A stretch of 64,000 nucleotides of DNA, taken from positions 1-64,000 of the forward strand of contig NZ_FCOK02000049.1 in NCBI RefSeq assembly GCF_001544555.2, in the 5' to 3' direction. Within the stretch, counting starts at the first letter, position 1. Every line of letters starts with the position of its first letter. Under the pieces are notes generated by a model that was given only the letters and a program-made list of their open reading frames with translations, ran no database searches and was not told the DNA's origin. This DNA is from Caballeronia udeis. GTDB taxonomy: Bacteria > Pseudomonadota > Gammaproteobacteria > Burkholderiales > Burkholderiaceae. This document shows, piece after piece, positions 35,822-44,931 of the stretch. The translations under genes and the position numbers were made by a program.

Positions 35822-36115
35822 TTATTTCGCGATCGCGTCGCTCGCCGGATTGTTGTGCAGCATGCGGTCGCCGTTGGCCGGAAGCGCAGGGCGTTTCATC
35901 GGCATGTTGTCGGGGTTGTAGGCGCGCGATCCGCTTGCATTCGGGGCCTTGGGCGCATCAGATGCTCCCGGCGCGGGGGGTGGTTTTACCATCGACGCCG
36001 AGTCGACAGGAGGCACAGTCTGGGCTTGCACGGTCGTTACAGCGCTGACACCAGCAATCAACGAAGCCGCCGCGGCCACAATGCCAGGCAGGGTTCCAAG
36101 GGCGCGGGATTTCAT
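35822..36115 (-). CDS. Small exported hypothetical protein
   Basis: Protein of 97 residues with a signal peptide (MKSRALGTLPGIVAAAASLIAG, cleavage near VQA-QT around 32) and a short Pro/Ala/Asp-rich mature part without known domain (VPPVDSASMVKPPPAPGAS). The start at 36115 is chosen to expose the signal peptide. It is probably periplasmic and low-complexity. The 260 bases after its end contain nothing I can call. Confidence 0.6.
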   Translation of the reverse strand: MKSRALGTLPGIVAAAASLIAGVSAVTTVQAQTVPPVDSASMVKPPPAPGASDAPKAPNASGSRAYNPDNMPMKRPALPANGDRMLHNNPASDAIAK

Positions 36116-36399
36116 GGTTTTCTCCGGATCGGCGCGCGCGTTTCTGTCGAGGCGCTGCAAGGCGCTGCCGTTTAGTTTTGTGACATCGGAGAGGGTGGAA
36201 GATTCGTTTTTTTGGTGCGGCGTAGTCAGCAGTCAGGGCTTCAGCGGCAAGGCAAGATCGATTTGCGCGGGGTGAGCCCCGGATCTTGCAGCTGATCCGC
36301 TTGCGGACCGCAGCCAATGCTCAGTGCCGAGCGTTACGGTAAAATTGTGTATTCGACGCCAAAAAAACGCGTCTCACGCTTAAAAATTAGCAGTTCCCC

Positions 36400-37401
36400 A
36401 TGTCAACAGCATCAAAACCCAGCCCGCGCCGCGTCAGCGTTGCTCCAATGATGGACTGGACTGACCGTCATTGCCGGTCTTTCCATCGGATATTGACGCG
36501 GCATACGTGGCTCTACACCGAAATGGTCACGACCGGCGCGCTACTGCACGGCGATGTCGCACGCCATCTCGCGTTCACGCCAGGCGAGGCGCCTGTCGCG
36601 TTGCAGCTTGGCGGCAGCGAACCGGCCGATCTCGCCCGCAGCGCGAAGCTCGGTGAGCAATGGGGCTATGACGAGATCAATCTGAATTGCGGCTGCCCGT
36701 CCGAGCGAGTGCAACGCGGTGCTTTTGGCGCGTGCCTGATGAACGAGCCGCAACTAGTCGCGGATGGCGTGAAGGCCATGCGTGATGCGGTATCGATTCC
36801 GGTCACGGTCAAGCATCGGATCGGCGTGGATGCGGTTGAGGACTATGCGTTCGTGCGGGATTTCGTCGGTACGGTTGCGGATGCAGGATGTGAGGTGTTT
36901 ATCGTCCACGCGCGTAATGCGATCCTGAAGGGCTTGAGCCCGAAGGAGAATCGCGAGATTCCGCCGCTGAAGTATGAATATGCGTACCAGTTGAAGCGCG
37001 ATTTCCCGCATCTGGAGATATCGATCAATGGTGGTATCAAGACGCTGGACGAAGTGGAAGAGCATTTGAAACATGTCGACGGCGTGATGCTTGGCCGCGA
37101 GGCTTATCACAACCCCTACGTGCTCGCAGGCGTCGATTCGCGTTTTTACGGCGTGCAAACGCCCGTGTTGTCGCGCGAGGAAGTCGAGACCGGCTTGATC
37201 GACTACGCGCGTCAGGAAGTGGCGCGCGGGACGTTCCTCGGTGGCATTACGCGGCACGCGCTGGGCTTGTATCGAGGCGTGGCGGGTGCGCGTGGCTGGC
37301 GTCGCGTGCTCTCGGATAGCCGCCGCCTCGCAACCGGCGATATGGCCATTTTCGATGAAGCGCGCACTCATCTGCGAGATGCTGTCGAATTGATCGAATA
37401 A
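36400..37401 (+). CDS. dusA: tRNA-dihydrouridine synthase DusA
   Basis: Protein of 333 residues, FMN-dependent TIM barrel that reduces uridine 20/20a in the D-loop of tRNAs. The N-terminal APMMDWTDRHCR motif, the catalytic Cys99 in NLNCGCPS, and the FMN-phosphate site with NGGI and GVMLGREAYHNP are present. It is followed about 100 bases later by a tRNA-His gene. Like most dusA genes it is a known integration target; no element is inserted at its 5' end here. Confidence 0.96.
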   Translation: MSTASKPSPRRVSVAPMMDWTDRHCRSFHRILTRHTWLYTEMVTTGALLHGDVARHLAFTPGEAPVALQLGGSEPADLARSAKLGEQWGYDEINLNCGCPSERVQRGAFGACLMNEPQLVADGVKAMRDAVSIPVTVKHRIGVDAVEDYAFVRDFVGTVADAGCEVFIVHARNAILKGLSPKENREIPPLKYEYAYQLKRDFPHLEISINGGIKTLDEVEEHLKHVDGVMLGREAYHNPYVLAGVDSRFYGVQTPVLSREEVETGLIDYARQEVARGTFLGGITRHALGLYRGVAGARGWRRVLSDSRRLATGDMAIFDEARTHLRDAVELIE

Positions 37402-37499
37402 GGGACTAGGCAAAGCGAATCTTTGTTCGTATAATCTCGTTTCTCGATTCAGCAAGCCAGTTCTTGGTGAGCTAGAGAGGCGGTAAGAAGTAAGACAGT

Positions 37500-37576
37500 G
37501 GTGGCTGTAGCTCAGTTGGTAGAGTCCAGGATTGTGATTCCTGTTGTCGTGGGTTCGAGCCCCATCAGCCACCCCA
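37500..37576 (+). tRNA. tRNA-His (GTG)
   Basis: A 77-base cloverleaf including the extra G-1 that marks tRNA-His, anticodon GTG in the loop TTGTGAT flanked by the CAGGA/TCCTG stem, GTTCGAGCC T-loop and encoded CCA. The discriminator is C, paired with G-1, as expected. A terminator follows directly. Confidence 0.95.
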
Positions 37577-37588
37577 AAAGATTAAAGC

Positions 37589-37620
37589 AAAAAGCCCGAC
37601 TTTCACGAGTTGGGCTTTTT
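37589..37620 (+). terminator. Rho-independent terminator of tRNA-His
   Basis: Stem AAAAAGCCCGACT / AGTTGGGCTTTTT, 13 bases after the tRNA 3' end, followed by T-rich DNA. Confidence 0.85.
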
Positions 37621-37695
37621 GTTTTCTGGAATCCATGTAACTACTGTGCAGTCAGATTTGGTCAAGATCTGCCGATATACAACTCAGGTACGGTC

Positions 37696-37725
37696 TTAGC
37701 CAAATCTGGATGTTGATTTGGCTAA
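37696..37725. repeat. Perfect 11-base inverted repeat
   Basis: Arms TTAGCCAAATC and GATTTGGCTAA with an 8-base loop (TGGATGTT). It lies between the tRNA-His terminator and the toxin-antitoxin pair, in AT-richer DNA that does not resemble the flanks. A weakly symmetric relative (CAGATTTGGTCAAGATCTG) sits upstream near 37654. The role is unknown: terminator of the toxin operon, protein site, or remnant of an inserted element. Confidence 0.5.
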
Positions 37726-37840
37726 AACTTGCGAGCGTGCGTGGGGCATTCAAACGGATCGGCAATCGATCACGGCAACTCGCTGAGAAGCGTTTCCGAA
37801 ACAGCACCCGCGCCGCCGCTTTGCCTGATACCTCAGGCGC

Positions 37841-38266
37841 TTAAAAATCAAGAGGCTTGATTTTCATACGTTTGGCATTGCGGGCCAGCACGTCATCGAG
37901 TGTTGCCATCGTTTTTACTTTGGCATCCATCGCGGCAGCAAGGTGCAGCGCGTCACCAGCACGAAGCCCGGTTGCTGCGTCCAAGGTCAACACGGCGGCG
38001 CGATGAAACGTAGACGGCTCAACGGGCAGTAGTTGCAAATCGCTTGCGCAAAGGCGCTCGAACGCCTGCCATGCGGACGCCCCTTGCCTGGCGGATATTT
38101 GAGCTGTCCGTTGTTTGATGCCGAGGGCACTTGCAAATTCAGTCACACACCATGCGGCGGAGGTCAGTTCTTCGGTGCACGCTGCATACCAACGTGCAAC
38201 AGCGACGCTCATGGGTTCATTTACACACAACGCTACCAGCACAGACGTGTCTACGTAAGTCGCCAT
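37841..38266 (-). CDS. VapC-type PIN-domain toxin
   Basis: Protein of 141 residues with a PIN ribonuclease fold. The acidic metal-binding residues are Asp6 (VDTSVL), Glu43 (VTEFASAL), Asp105 (GDALHLA) and Asp124, all present, so it should be active. VapC toxins cleave specific tRNAs or rRNA unless held by their antitoxin. It starts within the stop of the antitoxin gene (TGATG overlap), giving the standard antitoxin-toxin order. Confidence 0.9.
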   Translation of the reverse strand: MATYVDTSVLVALCVNEPMSVAVARWYAACTEELTSAAWCVTEFASALGIKQRTAQISARQGASAWQAFERLCASDLQLLPVEPSTFHRAAVLTLDAATGLRAGDALHLAAAMDAKVKTMATLDDVLARNAKRMKIKPLDF

Positions 38267-38511
38267 CAGTAACGCGCTCCGCGCCGCAACTCTTCCGTGA
38301 CAGGCTGCGATATTGGCATTGCCTCGCGGGTCGTTTCAAGCTCCCGAGCGAAAGCGGCGCGGTTCCATTTAGAAGCGCGAATGCTAAGACCGCCGTCGAT
38401 AGTCAAGTCAACCTGAACGTGGTCGCCTTCCTTCACGCCAATGCGGCGCACGTATTCGGCAGGAATGCGCAGCGCAAGGCTATTGCCCCATTTTGCAATT
38501 TGCAGGTTCAT
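38266..38511 (-). CDS. AbrB/MazE-like antitoxin of VapC
   Basis: Protein of 81 residues beginning MNLQIAKWGNSLALRIPAEY, a SpoVT/AbrB swapped-hairpin domain as in VapB/MazE antitoxins (KWGNSLALRIP is the hallmark). The C-terminal half is a disordered toxin-binding tail. The start at 38511 follows the family; a longer reading to 38577 would cross the operator-like palindrome upstream. It binds both the toxin and its own operator. Confidence 0.88.
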   Translation of the reverse strand: MNLQIAKWGNSLALRIPAEYVRRIGVKEGDHVQVDLTIDGGLSIRASKWNRAAFARELETTREAMPISQPVTEELRRGARY

Positions 38512-38529
38512 CTTACAGCGCTCCGATTG

Positions 38530-38547
38530 ATATACGTTTACGTATAT
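38530..38547. promoter_or_regulatory. Operator palindrome of the toxin-antitoxin operon
   Basis: Perfect seven-base arms ATATACG / CGTATAT with a four-base spacer, 18 bases upstream of the antitoxin start, within an AT-rich promoter stretch. Position and symmetry fit autoregulation by the AbrB-type antitoxin. Confidence 0.65.
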
Positions 38548-38728
38548 ACATAATATCACCGGATTCAGTTTACGCAATCGCGGCTTTCAACCTTGTTACG
38601 CCGCAGGCAAAGCCGTTCCGAATAACAAAATTCGAAACGGCTTCTGTTTTTTCCGAGTTTGTTTTGCCGCGTCGTCTTGTCTAACCCGGTGTGCGATAGC
38701 TTTCCCTGATGTTCAGGTTTAACCAGCC

Positions 38729-40171
38729 TCACCTGTTCCCTCCATGCCCGCTGACCTGCGCACCCGCATCGCGATGCAGGCTGAACAGATCCGCCACCCC
38801 GAGCAATCCCACCGCCCCCACGATCAGGAACGCGATACTGAAATCTGCCGGCACGACAGTCTGCGCGTCGTGACCATGCATCCATTCCGAGAGTCTCAAA
38901 GCGATGGCACCCACCGCGACGCCAATCCCCATCGTCAACTGGAACAGCGTACTGGACAACGCCGACGCGCCGCTCATCTGCGCCTTCGCGACATCGGCGA
39001 AACTGAGGGTGTTCAGCGCCGTGAATTGCAGCGAGCGCGACAGGCCACTCGCAAACAACACGGCGACGATGATCCAGGTCGGCGTCGTGGGCGATATCAA
39101 GCTCATCATCGCCAGCGACGCAGCCGCCAGGAATCCGTTCACGATCAGCACCGGACGAAAGCCGAAGCGCCGCATGACCGGCGTGGTGACGACTTTCATC
39201 GATAAATTGCCGGCGAAGACCGACAACGTCAGCAGCCCGGATTCGAACGCGTTCAGCCCGAAGCCGACCTGGAACATCAGCGGCAACAGGAACGGCGCCG
39301 CGCTGATGGCGATGCGAAACAGCGAGCCGCCGCCCATCGCTACCCTGAAGGTCTTGATCTGCAGTGCGTTGAGATCGAGGAGCGGTTCGGCCGCGCGGCG
39401 CACATGCCACCATGCCGCCACGCCCGCGAGCACGCCGAGCGCGATCAGCCCGCTTGCAAGCGCCCAGGGCGTGTCGTTGCGGCCGACGAGTTCCATTGCG
39501 TAGAGCAGGGTCGTGCAGGCAAGACCGCATAGCACGAAACCCAGGAAATCGAAGCGGCGGCCGGCGTGATCGCGGGTGTTATCGAGGTAACGAAGCGCCA
39601 CGATCAAGCCGATCACCCCGAGCGGCAGATTCAGGTAAAAGATCCAGCGCCATGACGAATACGTGGTGATAAACCCGCCCAGCGGCGGCCCGATCACGGG
39701 CGCGACAAGACCGGGCCAGGTAATGATCGAGATGGCGCGCATCAAGCCTTCCTTGGGCGTGGCGCGTAATACAGCGAGCCGCCCGACGGGCACCATCATC
39801 GCGCCGCCAATCCCCTGCAGTACACGTGCCGCCGTGAACGTGGGCAGCGTCGACGTCATGCCGCAGAGCACGGACGCAACCGTGAACACGGCGATCGCGC
39901 TGCCGAACACGGTGCGCAGGCCGAAGCGATCGGCGGCCCAGCCGCTAATGGGGATGAATACGGCAAGCGTCAGCAAATACGATGTAATGCCGAGGCTCAG
40001 GTCGACGGGGTGTAGCCCGAACGAGCGCGCCATTTGCGGCAGCGCCGTGGCGATGATCGTGCCGTCGAGGTTCTCCATGAAGAAGGTCGCCGCGACCAGC
40101 ATCACGATGACGGAGGAACCGCGTGGGTTCGCCGCGCCGGACGTGGTGCGGGAAAGGTCGGGGGCCTGCAT
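38729..40171 (-). CDS. DHA2-family drug efflux MFS transporter
   Basis: Protein of 480 residues with about 14 membrane helices, matching the EmrB/QacA (DHA2) group. The helix-1 FFMENLDGTIIATALPQMARS motif, the GWAADRFGLRT loop 2-3 motif, and the helix-5 motif GLVAPVIGPPLGGFI typical of exporters are present. The start at 40171 is chosen over an upstream frame because the product then begins MQAPDLSRTT before the first helix. No EmrA-type membrane-fusion partner or TolC gene is adjacent, so it may act as a single-component pump. Confidence 0.92.
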   Translation of the reverse strand: MQAPDLSRTTSGAANPRGSSVIVMLVAATFFMENLDGTIIATALPQMARSFGLHPVDLSLGITSYLLTLAVFIPISGWAADRFGLRTVFGSAIAVFTVASVLCGMTSTLPTFTAARVLQGIGGAMMVPVGRLAVLRATPKEGLMRAISIITWPGLVAPVIGPPLGGFITTYSSWRWIFYLNLPLGVIGLIVALRYLDNTRDHAGRRFDFLGFVLCGLACTTLLYAMELVGRNDTPWALASGLIALGVLAGVAAWWHVRRAAEPLLDLNALQIKTFRVAMGGGSLFRIAISAAPFLLPLMFQVGFGLNAFESGLLTLSVFAGNLSMKVVTTPVMRRFGFRPVLIVNGFLAAASLAMMSLISPTTPTWIIVAVLFASGLSRSLQFTALNTLSFADVAKAQMSGASALSSTLFQLTMGIGVAVGAIALRLSEWMHGHDAQTVVPADFSIAFLIVGAVGLLGVADLFSLHRDAGAQVSGHGGNR

Positions 40172-40376
40172 CGAAGGCGTCTCTCGTGTTCGGATCTTGA
40201 ATGAAGGCGGCGATATTGAAAAGCTAATGAAAGGCAACTGCAGCGCATGCCGATAGCTTACCGGGCCGGGAGCGCGACGTGGCGATGGGCATCGATGCAG
40301 CAAGGGCCGCGCTATGGTAGCGTCGACACTCGGCGAGCGCCTTTAAAACCTGAACACCAACATGGGGAAGCAAGCA

Positions 40377-41429
40377 ATGGAGTACCGGAAACTCGGTGGA
40401 ACGGATGTCAATGTCAGCCTGATCGGACTGGGCACGATGACCTGGGGCGAGCAGAACACGGAAGCCGATGCGCACGCGCAGCTCAATGCCGCGCTCGATG
40501 CCGGCATCAACCTGATCGACGCCGCCGAGATGTACCCGGTGCCGCCGCGCCCTGAGACGCAAGGGCGCACGGAGGCGTACATCGGCACGTGGCTGGCAGC
40601 GAACCCGGGCGCACGCGAGAAGATCGTGCTCGCCACCAAGATCGCGGGACCCGCACGCCAGCCGCACAACCCGCGGCACATCCGCGGCGCGGGCAACCAG
40701 TTTGACCGGACCAACCTGACCGAAGCCGTTAATACCAGCCTCGCACGGCTGCAGACGGATTACGTCGATTTGTACCAGTTGCACTGGCCCGACCGCAGCA
40801 CCATGACGTTCGGACGCGCGAACTATCCGTGGGTCAACGACGAATACACGGTGCCTATCGAAGAGACGCTGACGGTGCTCGGCGATCTCGTGAAGGCAGG
40901 CAAGATCCGCTACGTCGGGGTATCGAACGAAACACCCTGGGGTGTCGCGCAATTCCTTCAGGCTGCCGACAAACTCGGCCTGCCGAGAATTGTGAGCATC
41001 CAGAATCCGTACAGCCTGGTGAACCGCACGTTCGAAACGGGGCTGTCGGAATTCACGCACAAGGAAGGCGTCGGCCTGCTGGCGTATTCGCCGCTGGCGT
41101 TCGGCTGGTTATCCGGCAAGTACGAGGGCGGTGCGCGTCCGGCGGGCGCTCGCATCACGCTGTTCGAGCGATTTGCCCGTTATAGCAAGCCGCATGCGGT
41201 CAAGGCGATCAGCGCTTACGTGGAACTCGCCAGGCGTCACGGCCTGAGTCCGGCGCAACTCGCGCTTGCGTTCGTGAACAGCCGGCCGTTCACCACCAGC
41301 ACGCTGATCGGCGCAACGACGCTCGCGCAATTGCACGAGAACATCGGCAGCCTGGACGTGAAATTGTCGGATGAGATCCTGGCCGAAATCGATGCGCTTC
41401 ACGAAGCCCAGCCGAATCCCGCACCCTGA
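40377..41429 (+). CDS. Aldo/keto reductase, Tas family
   Basis: Protein of 350 residues, NADPH-dependent aldo/keto reductase with a TIM barrel. It closely resembles Tas: MEYRKLGGTDVNVS, GTMTWGEQNTEADAHAQL, IDAAEMYPVPPRPETQG. The catalytic Tyr is in AAEMYP, and the catalytic Lys and His lie in LATKIAG and LYQLHWPD. GGGGAAG precedes the ATG at 40377, which is preferred over an ATG five codons earlier. The substrate is unknown. It is divergent from the MFS gene. Confidence 0.9.
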   Translation: MEYRKLGGTDVNVSLIGLGTMTWGEQNTEADAHAQLNAALDAGINLIDAAEMYPVPPRPETQGRTEAYIGTWLAANPGAREKIVLATKIAGPARQPHNPRHIRGAGNQFDRTNLTEAVNTSLARLQTDYVDLYQLHWPDRSTMTFGRANYPWVNDEYTVPIEETLTVLGDLVKAGKIRYVGVSNETPWGVAQFLQAADKLGLPRIVSIQNPYSLVNRTFETGLSEFTHKEGVGLLAYSPLAFGWLSGKYEGGARPAGARITLFERFARYSKPHAVKAISAYVELARRHGLSPAQLALAFVNSRPFTTSTLIGATTLAQLHENIGSLDVKLSDEILAEIDALHEAQPNPAP

Positions 41430-41629
41430 TCGTTTCGCTGAAAAGTGTCATACGCTTGTCGTACGCTGAGTGAGAACGGCCACGATTTTTTACCCGCTGC
41501 ATCCGTTTTTGCATGGTTTCAAGCGTAAAGTTGTTGTCTCGGTTGATGTCGTAATCGTCTGTCATAAGCCGCGCCAGTGCTTGGCTGGCGCGCGCTTCGC
41601 TGCTCGTTGGTGACGCGCCAGTTGTCATG
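41290..41629 (-). CDS. Possible hypothetical gene or fragment, antisense to aldo/keto reductase end
   Basis: Open frame of 112 codons beginning MTTGASPTSSEARASQALAR and containing LMTDDYDINRDNNFTLETMQ followed by KRMQRVKNRG. The middle part (41430-41580) has an Asn/Asp/Tyr/Met-rich composition unlike the shadow frames of this genome, which suggests real or once-real coding DNA. The last 140 bases run antisense to the aldo/keto reductase 3' end and look random (RSACWW). It may be a truncated remnant or a short gene. No family is recognised and no ribosome-binding site is clear. Confidence 0.3.
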
Positions 41630-41712
41630 GCATTACACTTGCTCGAAGGTCCCGGTTGCCGCTGTGGTGCCTCTCGTGCCTCAGCGCGCCCTACGCAAAG
41701 GAGTCGTCGCTC

Positions 41713-43809
41713 ATGCCACAAACCCCCTCGAAGTCCTCTTCCGATCTCGACACCCTCGCCATCAACACCATCCGCACGCTGTCCATGGACGCCGTGCAAA
41801 AAGCCAATTCCGGTCACCCGGGCACCCCGATGGCGCTTGCGCCGGTGGGCTTTCACCTGTGGCAAAACCATCTGCGTTATGACCCGGCTGAACCGCTGTG
41901 GCCGAATCGCGACCGCTTCGTGCTGTCGGTTGGCCACGCGTCCATGTTGCTGTACTCGCTGCTGCACCTGACCGGGGTGAAAGCCGTCGATCACGCCGGT
42001 AAGCCAACGGATGGTCCGGCTGTATCGCTGGATGACATCAAGCATTTTCGGCAACTCGACAGCAAGACGCCGGGCCATCCGGAATACCGCATGACGTCAG
42101 GCGTTGAAACCACGACGGGTCCGCTCGGGCAGGGGCTGGGAAATAGCGTCGGCATGGCGATGGCCGGGCGCTGGTACGAGTCGCATTTCAACAAGCCGGA
42201 TGCGCAGATTTTCGACTATCACGTGTATGCGCTGTGCGGCGACGGCGACATGATGGAAGGCATCTCGCACGAAGCGGCCTCCATGGCGGGGCATCTGAAG
42301 TTGTCGAATCTGACCTGGATCTACGACAGCAACCGCGTGACCATTGAAGGCCACACGGACCTTGCGTATAGCGACGACGTGGAAACGCGGTTCAAGGGCT
42401 ACCACTGGAACACGATGCACGTTGACGACGCCAACGACGGCGCCGCGCTCGAAGCCGCGCTGAACCAGGCGAAGGCCAACACCGACGGACCTACGCTGAT
42501 CGTGGTGAAGAGCATTATCGGCTGGGGTGCGCCGCATAAGCAGGACACCTCCGCGGCGCATGGCGAGCCACTGGGCGTAGATGAAATCAAGCTCGCCAAG
42601 AAGTTTTACGGCTGGCCGGAGGACTCGAGTTTCCTCGTGCCGGACGGTGTGTACGAGCACTTCAACGAGGGCATCGGCACGCGTGGCAAGGCGGCACGCG
42701 TTGCGTGGCAAAAGAGTTTCGATGACTACGCGAAGAAGTATCCGGATCTGGCGAAGGAGTTTGCGCAGATCGAAGCGCACGCGTTGCCGGAGGGTTGGGA
42801 CGCGGATATTCCCACATTCGACGCCGATGCAAAGGGCATGGCGTCGCGGGAATCATCGGGCAAGGTGTTGAACGCCATTGCAAAGCGTTTCCCCTGGATG
42901 ATCGGCGGTTCAGCGGATTTGTCGCCATCGACGAAAACCGATATGAAGTTCGAAGGCGCGGGCAGTTTCGAGTACGACAACTACGCCGGCCGCAACCTGC
43001 ACTTCGGTATTCGCGAGCACGTAATGGGCGCAATCTGCAACGGCATCGCGTTGTCGAACCTGCGGCCCTACGGTTCCACGTTCCTGATTTTCAGCGACTA
43101 CATGAAGCCGCCTATCCGGCTTTCGTCGATCATGGAAGTGCCGGTGATCTACGTGTTCACGCACGATTCCATTGGTGTGGGCGAAGACGGTCCGACGCAT
43201 CAGCCGATCGAGCAACTGGCGTCATTGCGCGGGGTGCCGGGGCTCAGCACCTATCGTCCGGGCGATGCGAACGAAGTCGCCGAATCGTGGCGTGCCGCAT
43301 TGTCCGAACCGCAACGGCCGGCGTGCATTGTGGTCTCGCGCCAGCCGCTGCCGACTTTTGACCGGTCAAAGTATGCATCGGCGAAGGGGGTTCACAAAGG
43401 CGCGTATGTTCTCGCCGACGCTGAAGGCGGCAAGAAACCCGAAGTTATCCTGATGGCGACAGGCAGCGAAGTGTCGGTATGCGTCGACACCTATGAGAAG
43501 CTCAAGAGCGAGGGAATCGCGGCGCGGGTCGTCTCCATGCCGTCATGGGACCTGTTCGAACGGCAGGACGACGCTTATAAGGATTCCGTGTTTCCGCCGG
43601 ATATCGCCGCGCGTGTGTGCGTGGAGCAGGCAGGCGCGCTCGGCTGGGACCGCTATGTCGGCCGCCTCGGTTCGCAGATCGTGATGCATACGTTCGGGGC
43701 GTCGGCTCCGCTCGCCGACCTGAAGAAGAAATTCGGCTTCACGCCGGAACACGTCTACGACGAAGCGAAAAAGCAGATCGAACGCGCCAAAACCAGCCAT
43801 AAGGAGTAA
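41713..43809 (+). CDS. tkt: Transketolase
   Basis: Protein of 698 residues that moves two-carbon units between sugar phosphates in the non-oxidative pentose phosphate pathway, using thiamine diphosphate. Visible: N-terminal AINTIRTLSMDAVQKANSGHPG, the ThDP/Mg motif beginning GDGDMMEG and ending in a YDSN segment, the catalytic Glu region HFGIREHVMGAI, and the C-terminal FGASAPLADLKKKFGF segment. The start at 41713 begins MPQTPSKSS. It is followed 6 bases later by the 6-phosphogluconate dehydrogenase gene, so two pentose-phosphate enzymes share a transcript. It may be a second copy of tkt in the genome. Confidence 0.95.
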   Translation: MPQTPSKSSSDLDTLAINTIRTLSMDAVQKANSGHPGTPMALAPVGFHLWQNHLRYDPAEPLWPNRDRFVLSVGHASMLLYSLLHLTGVKAVDHAGKPTDGPAVSLDDIKHFRQLDSKTPGHPEYRMTSGVETTTGPLGQGLGNSVGMAMAGRWYESHFNKPDAQIFDYHVYALCGDGDMMEGISHEAASMAGHLKLSNLTWIYDSNRVTIEGHTDLAYSDDVETRFKGYHWNTMHVDDANDGAALEAALNQAKANTDGPTLIVVKSIIGWGAPHKQDTSAAHGEPLGVDEIKLAKKFYGWPEDSSFLVPDGVYEHFNEGIGTRGKAARVAWQKSFDDYAKKYPDLAKEFAQIEAHALPEGWDADIPTFDADAKGMASRESSGKVLNAIAKRFPWMIGGSADLSPSTKTDMKFEGAGSFEYDNYAGRNLHFGIREHVMGAICNGIALSNLRPYGSTFLIFSDYMKPPIRLSSIMEVPVIYVFTHDSIGVGEDGPTHQPIEQLASLRGVPGLSTYRPGDANEVAESWRAALSEPQRPACIVVSRQPLPTFDRSKYASAKGVHKGAYVLADAEGGKKPEVILMATGSEVSVCVDTYEKLKSEGIAARVVSMPSWDLFERQDDAYKDSVFPPDIAARVCVEQAGALGWDRYVGRLGSQIVMHTFGASAPLADLKKKFGFTPEHVYDEAKKQIERAKTSHKE

Positions 43810-43815
43810 GCCATC

Positions 43816-44802
43816 ATGCAGATCGGAATCGTTGGACTAGGCCGTATGGGCGCGAACATTGCACGCCGGTTGATGCGGGGCGAGCAGACCTGCGTGGTGT
43901 ACGACCATGCGCCCGAAGCGACGCAGGCGGTCGTGGCCGACGGCGCGACCGGTGCGAGTGATCTGGGCGATCTCGTGAAGAAGCTTGCCGCGCCGCGCTC
44001 GGTCTGGCTGATGTTGCCGGCGGGCAAGATCACCGAAGACACGCTGAACGATCTCTACGAGATCCTTGACGCGGGCGACACGGTCATCGACGGCGGCAAC
44101 AGCTTCTACAAGGACGACATTGTCCATGCGGCGAAGCTGAAGGAGAAGGGCATCCATTTCGTCGATGTCGGCACGTCCGGCGGCGTGTGGGGCCTCGAGC
44201 GCGGTTATTGCATGATGATCGGCGGCGACAAGGACGTGGTGCAGCGGCACGATCCGATTCTCTCCGTGCTGGCTCCCGGGCGCGGCGATATTCCCGCCAC
44301 GCCGAATCGCGAAGGCCGCGATACACGTGTAGAAAACGGCTATATGCACGTGGGTCCGGTGGGATCCGGCCATTTCGTGAAGATGGTGCATAACGGGATC
44401 GAGTACGGCTTGATGCAGGCGTACGCGGAAGGATTCGACATCCTCAAGCACAAGTCGTCGACCGAGTTGCCAGAGGCACAGCGCTACGATCTGGACATTG
44501 CAGATATTGCCGAAGTCTGGCGGCGTGGCAGCGTGGTGTCGTCGTGGCTGCTCGATCTGACGGCGGGTGCGCTGGCCGGCAATAGCACGCTTGATAAATA
44601 CTCCGCCGAAGTGGCCGATAGCGGCGAAGGGCGCTGGACGATCGAGGCGGCGATCGAGGAAGCAGTGCCGGCGCAAGTTCTATCGGCGGCGTTGTATTCG
44701 CGGTTCCGGTCGCGTGAAGAAAATTCGTTTGCCGACCGTATGCTGTCGGCCATGCGCTTCGGGTTCGGTGGTCACAAGGAATTCACGCCCGGACTGAAGT
44801 GA
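43816..44802 (+). CDS. gnd: 6-phosphogluconate dehydrogenase, decarboxylating (short form)
   Basis: Protein of 328 residues, the short GndA/YqeC-type enzyme, which oxidatively decarboxylates 6-phosphogluconate to ribulose 5-phosphate. Rossmann motif GIVGLGRMGANIARRL at the N-terminus; catalytic Lys in HFVKMVHNGIEYG and the DGGNSFYKDD substrate loop are present. Acidic/neutral residues after the glycine motif (VVYDHAPE) favour NAD over NADP, typical of short forms. It is cotranscribed with tkt and ends before a strong terminator. Confidence 0.93.
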   Translation: MQIGIVGLGRMGANIARRLMRGEQTCVVYDHAPEATQAVVADGATGASDLGDLVKKLAAPRSVWLMLPAGKITEDTLNDLYEILDAGDTVIDGGNSFYKDDIVHAAKLKEKGIHFVDVGTSGGVWGLERGYCMMIGGDKDVVQRHDPILSVLAPGRGDIPATPNREGRDTRVENGYMHVGPVGSGHFVKMVHNGIEYGLMQAYAEGFDILKHKSSTELPEAQRYDLDIADIAEVWRRGSVVSSWLLDLTAGALAGNSTLDKYSAEVADSGEGRWTIEAAIEEAVPAQVLSAALYSRFRSREENSFADRMLSAMRFGFGGHKEFTPGLK

Positions 44803-44847
44803 TCTTTTTGCTGGATTTTCCTGAGCGGCAAGCGGGTTGAAGATGGG

Positions 44848-44886
44848 TAAAAAAGCCGTTTCAACGTGAGTTGGAACGGCTTTTCT
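44848..44886. terminator. Rho-independent terminator
   Basis: Stem AAAAAAGCCGTTTCAA / TTGGAACGGCTTTTCT flanked by A- and T-runs, between the convergent ends of gnd and the NodJ-type permease gene. It can serve both strands. Confidence 0.85.
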
Positions 44887-44931
44887 CTTTATTGAAACAG
44901 CTTCGACCGGTCTTACCTTCCGGTCACGCGG

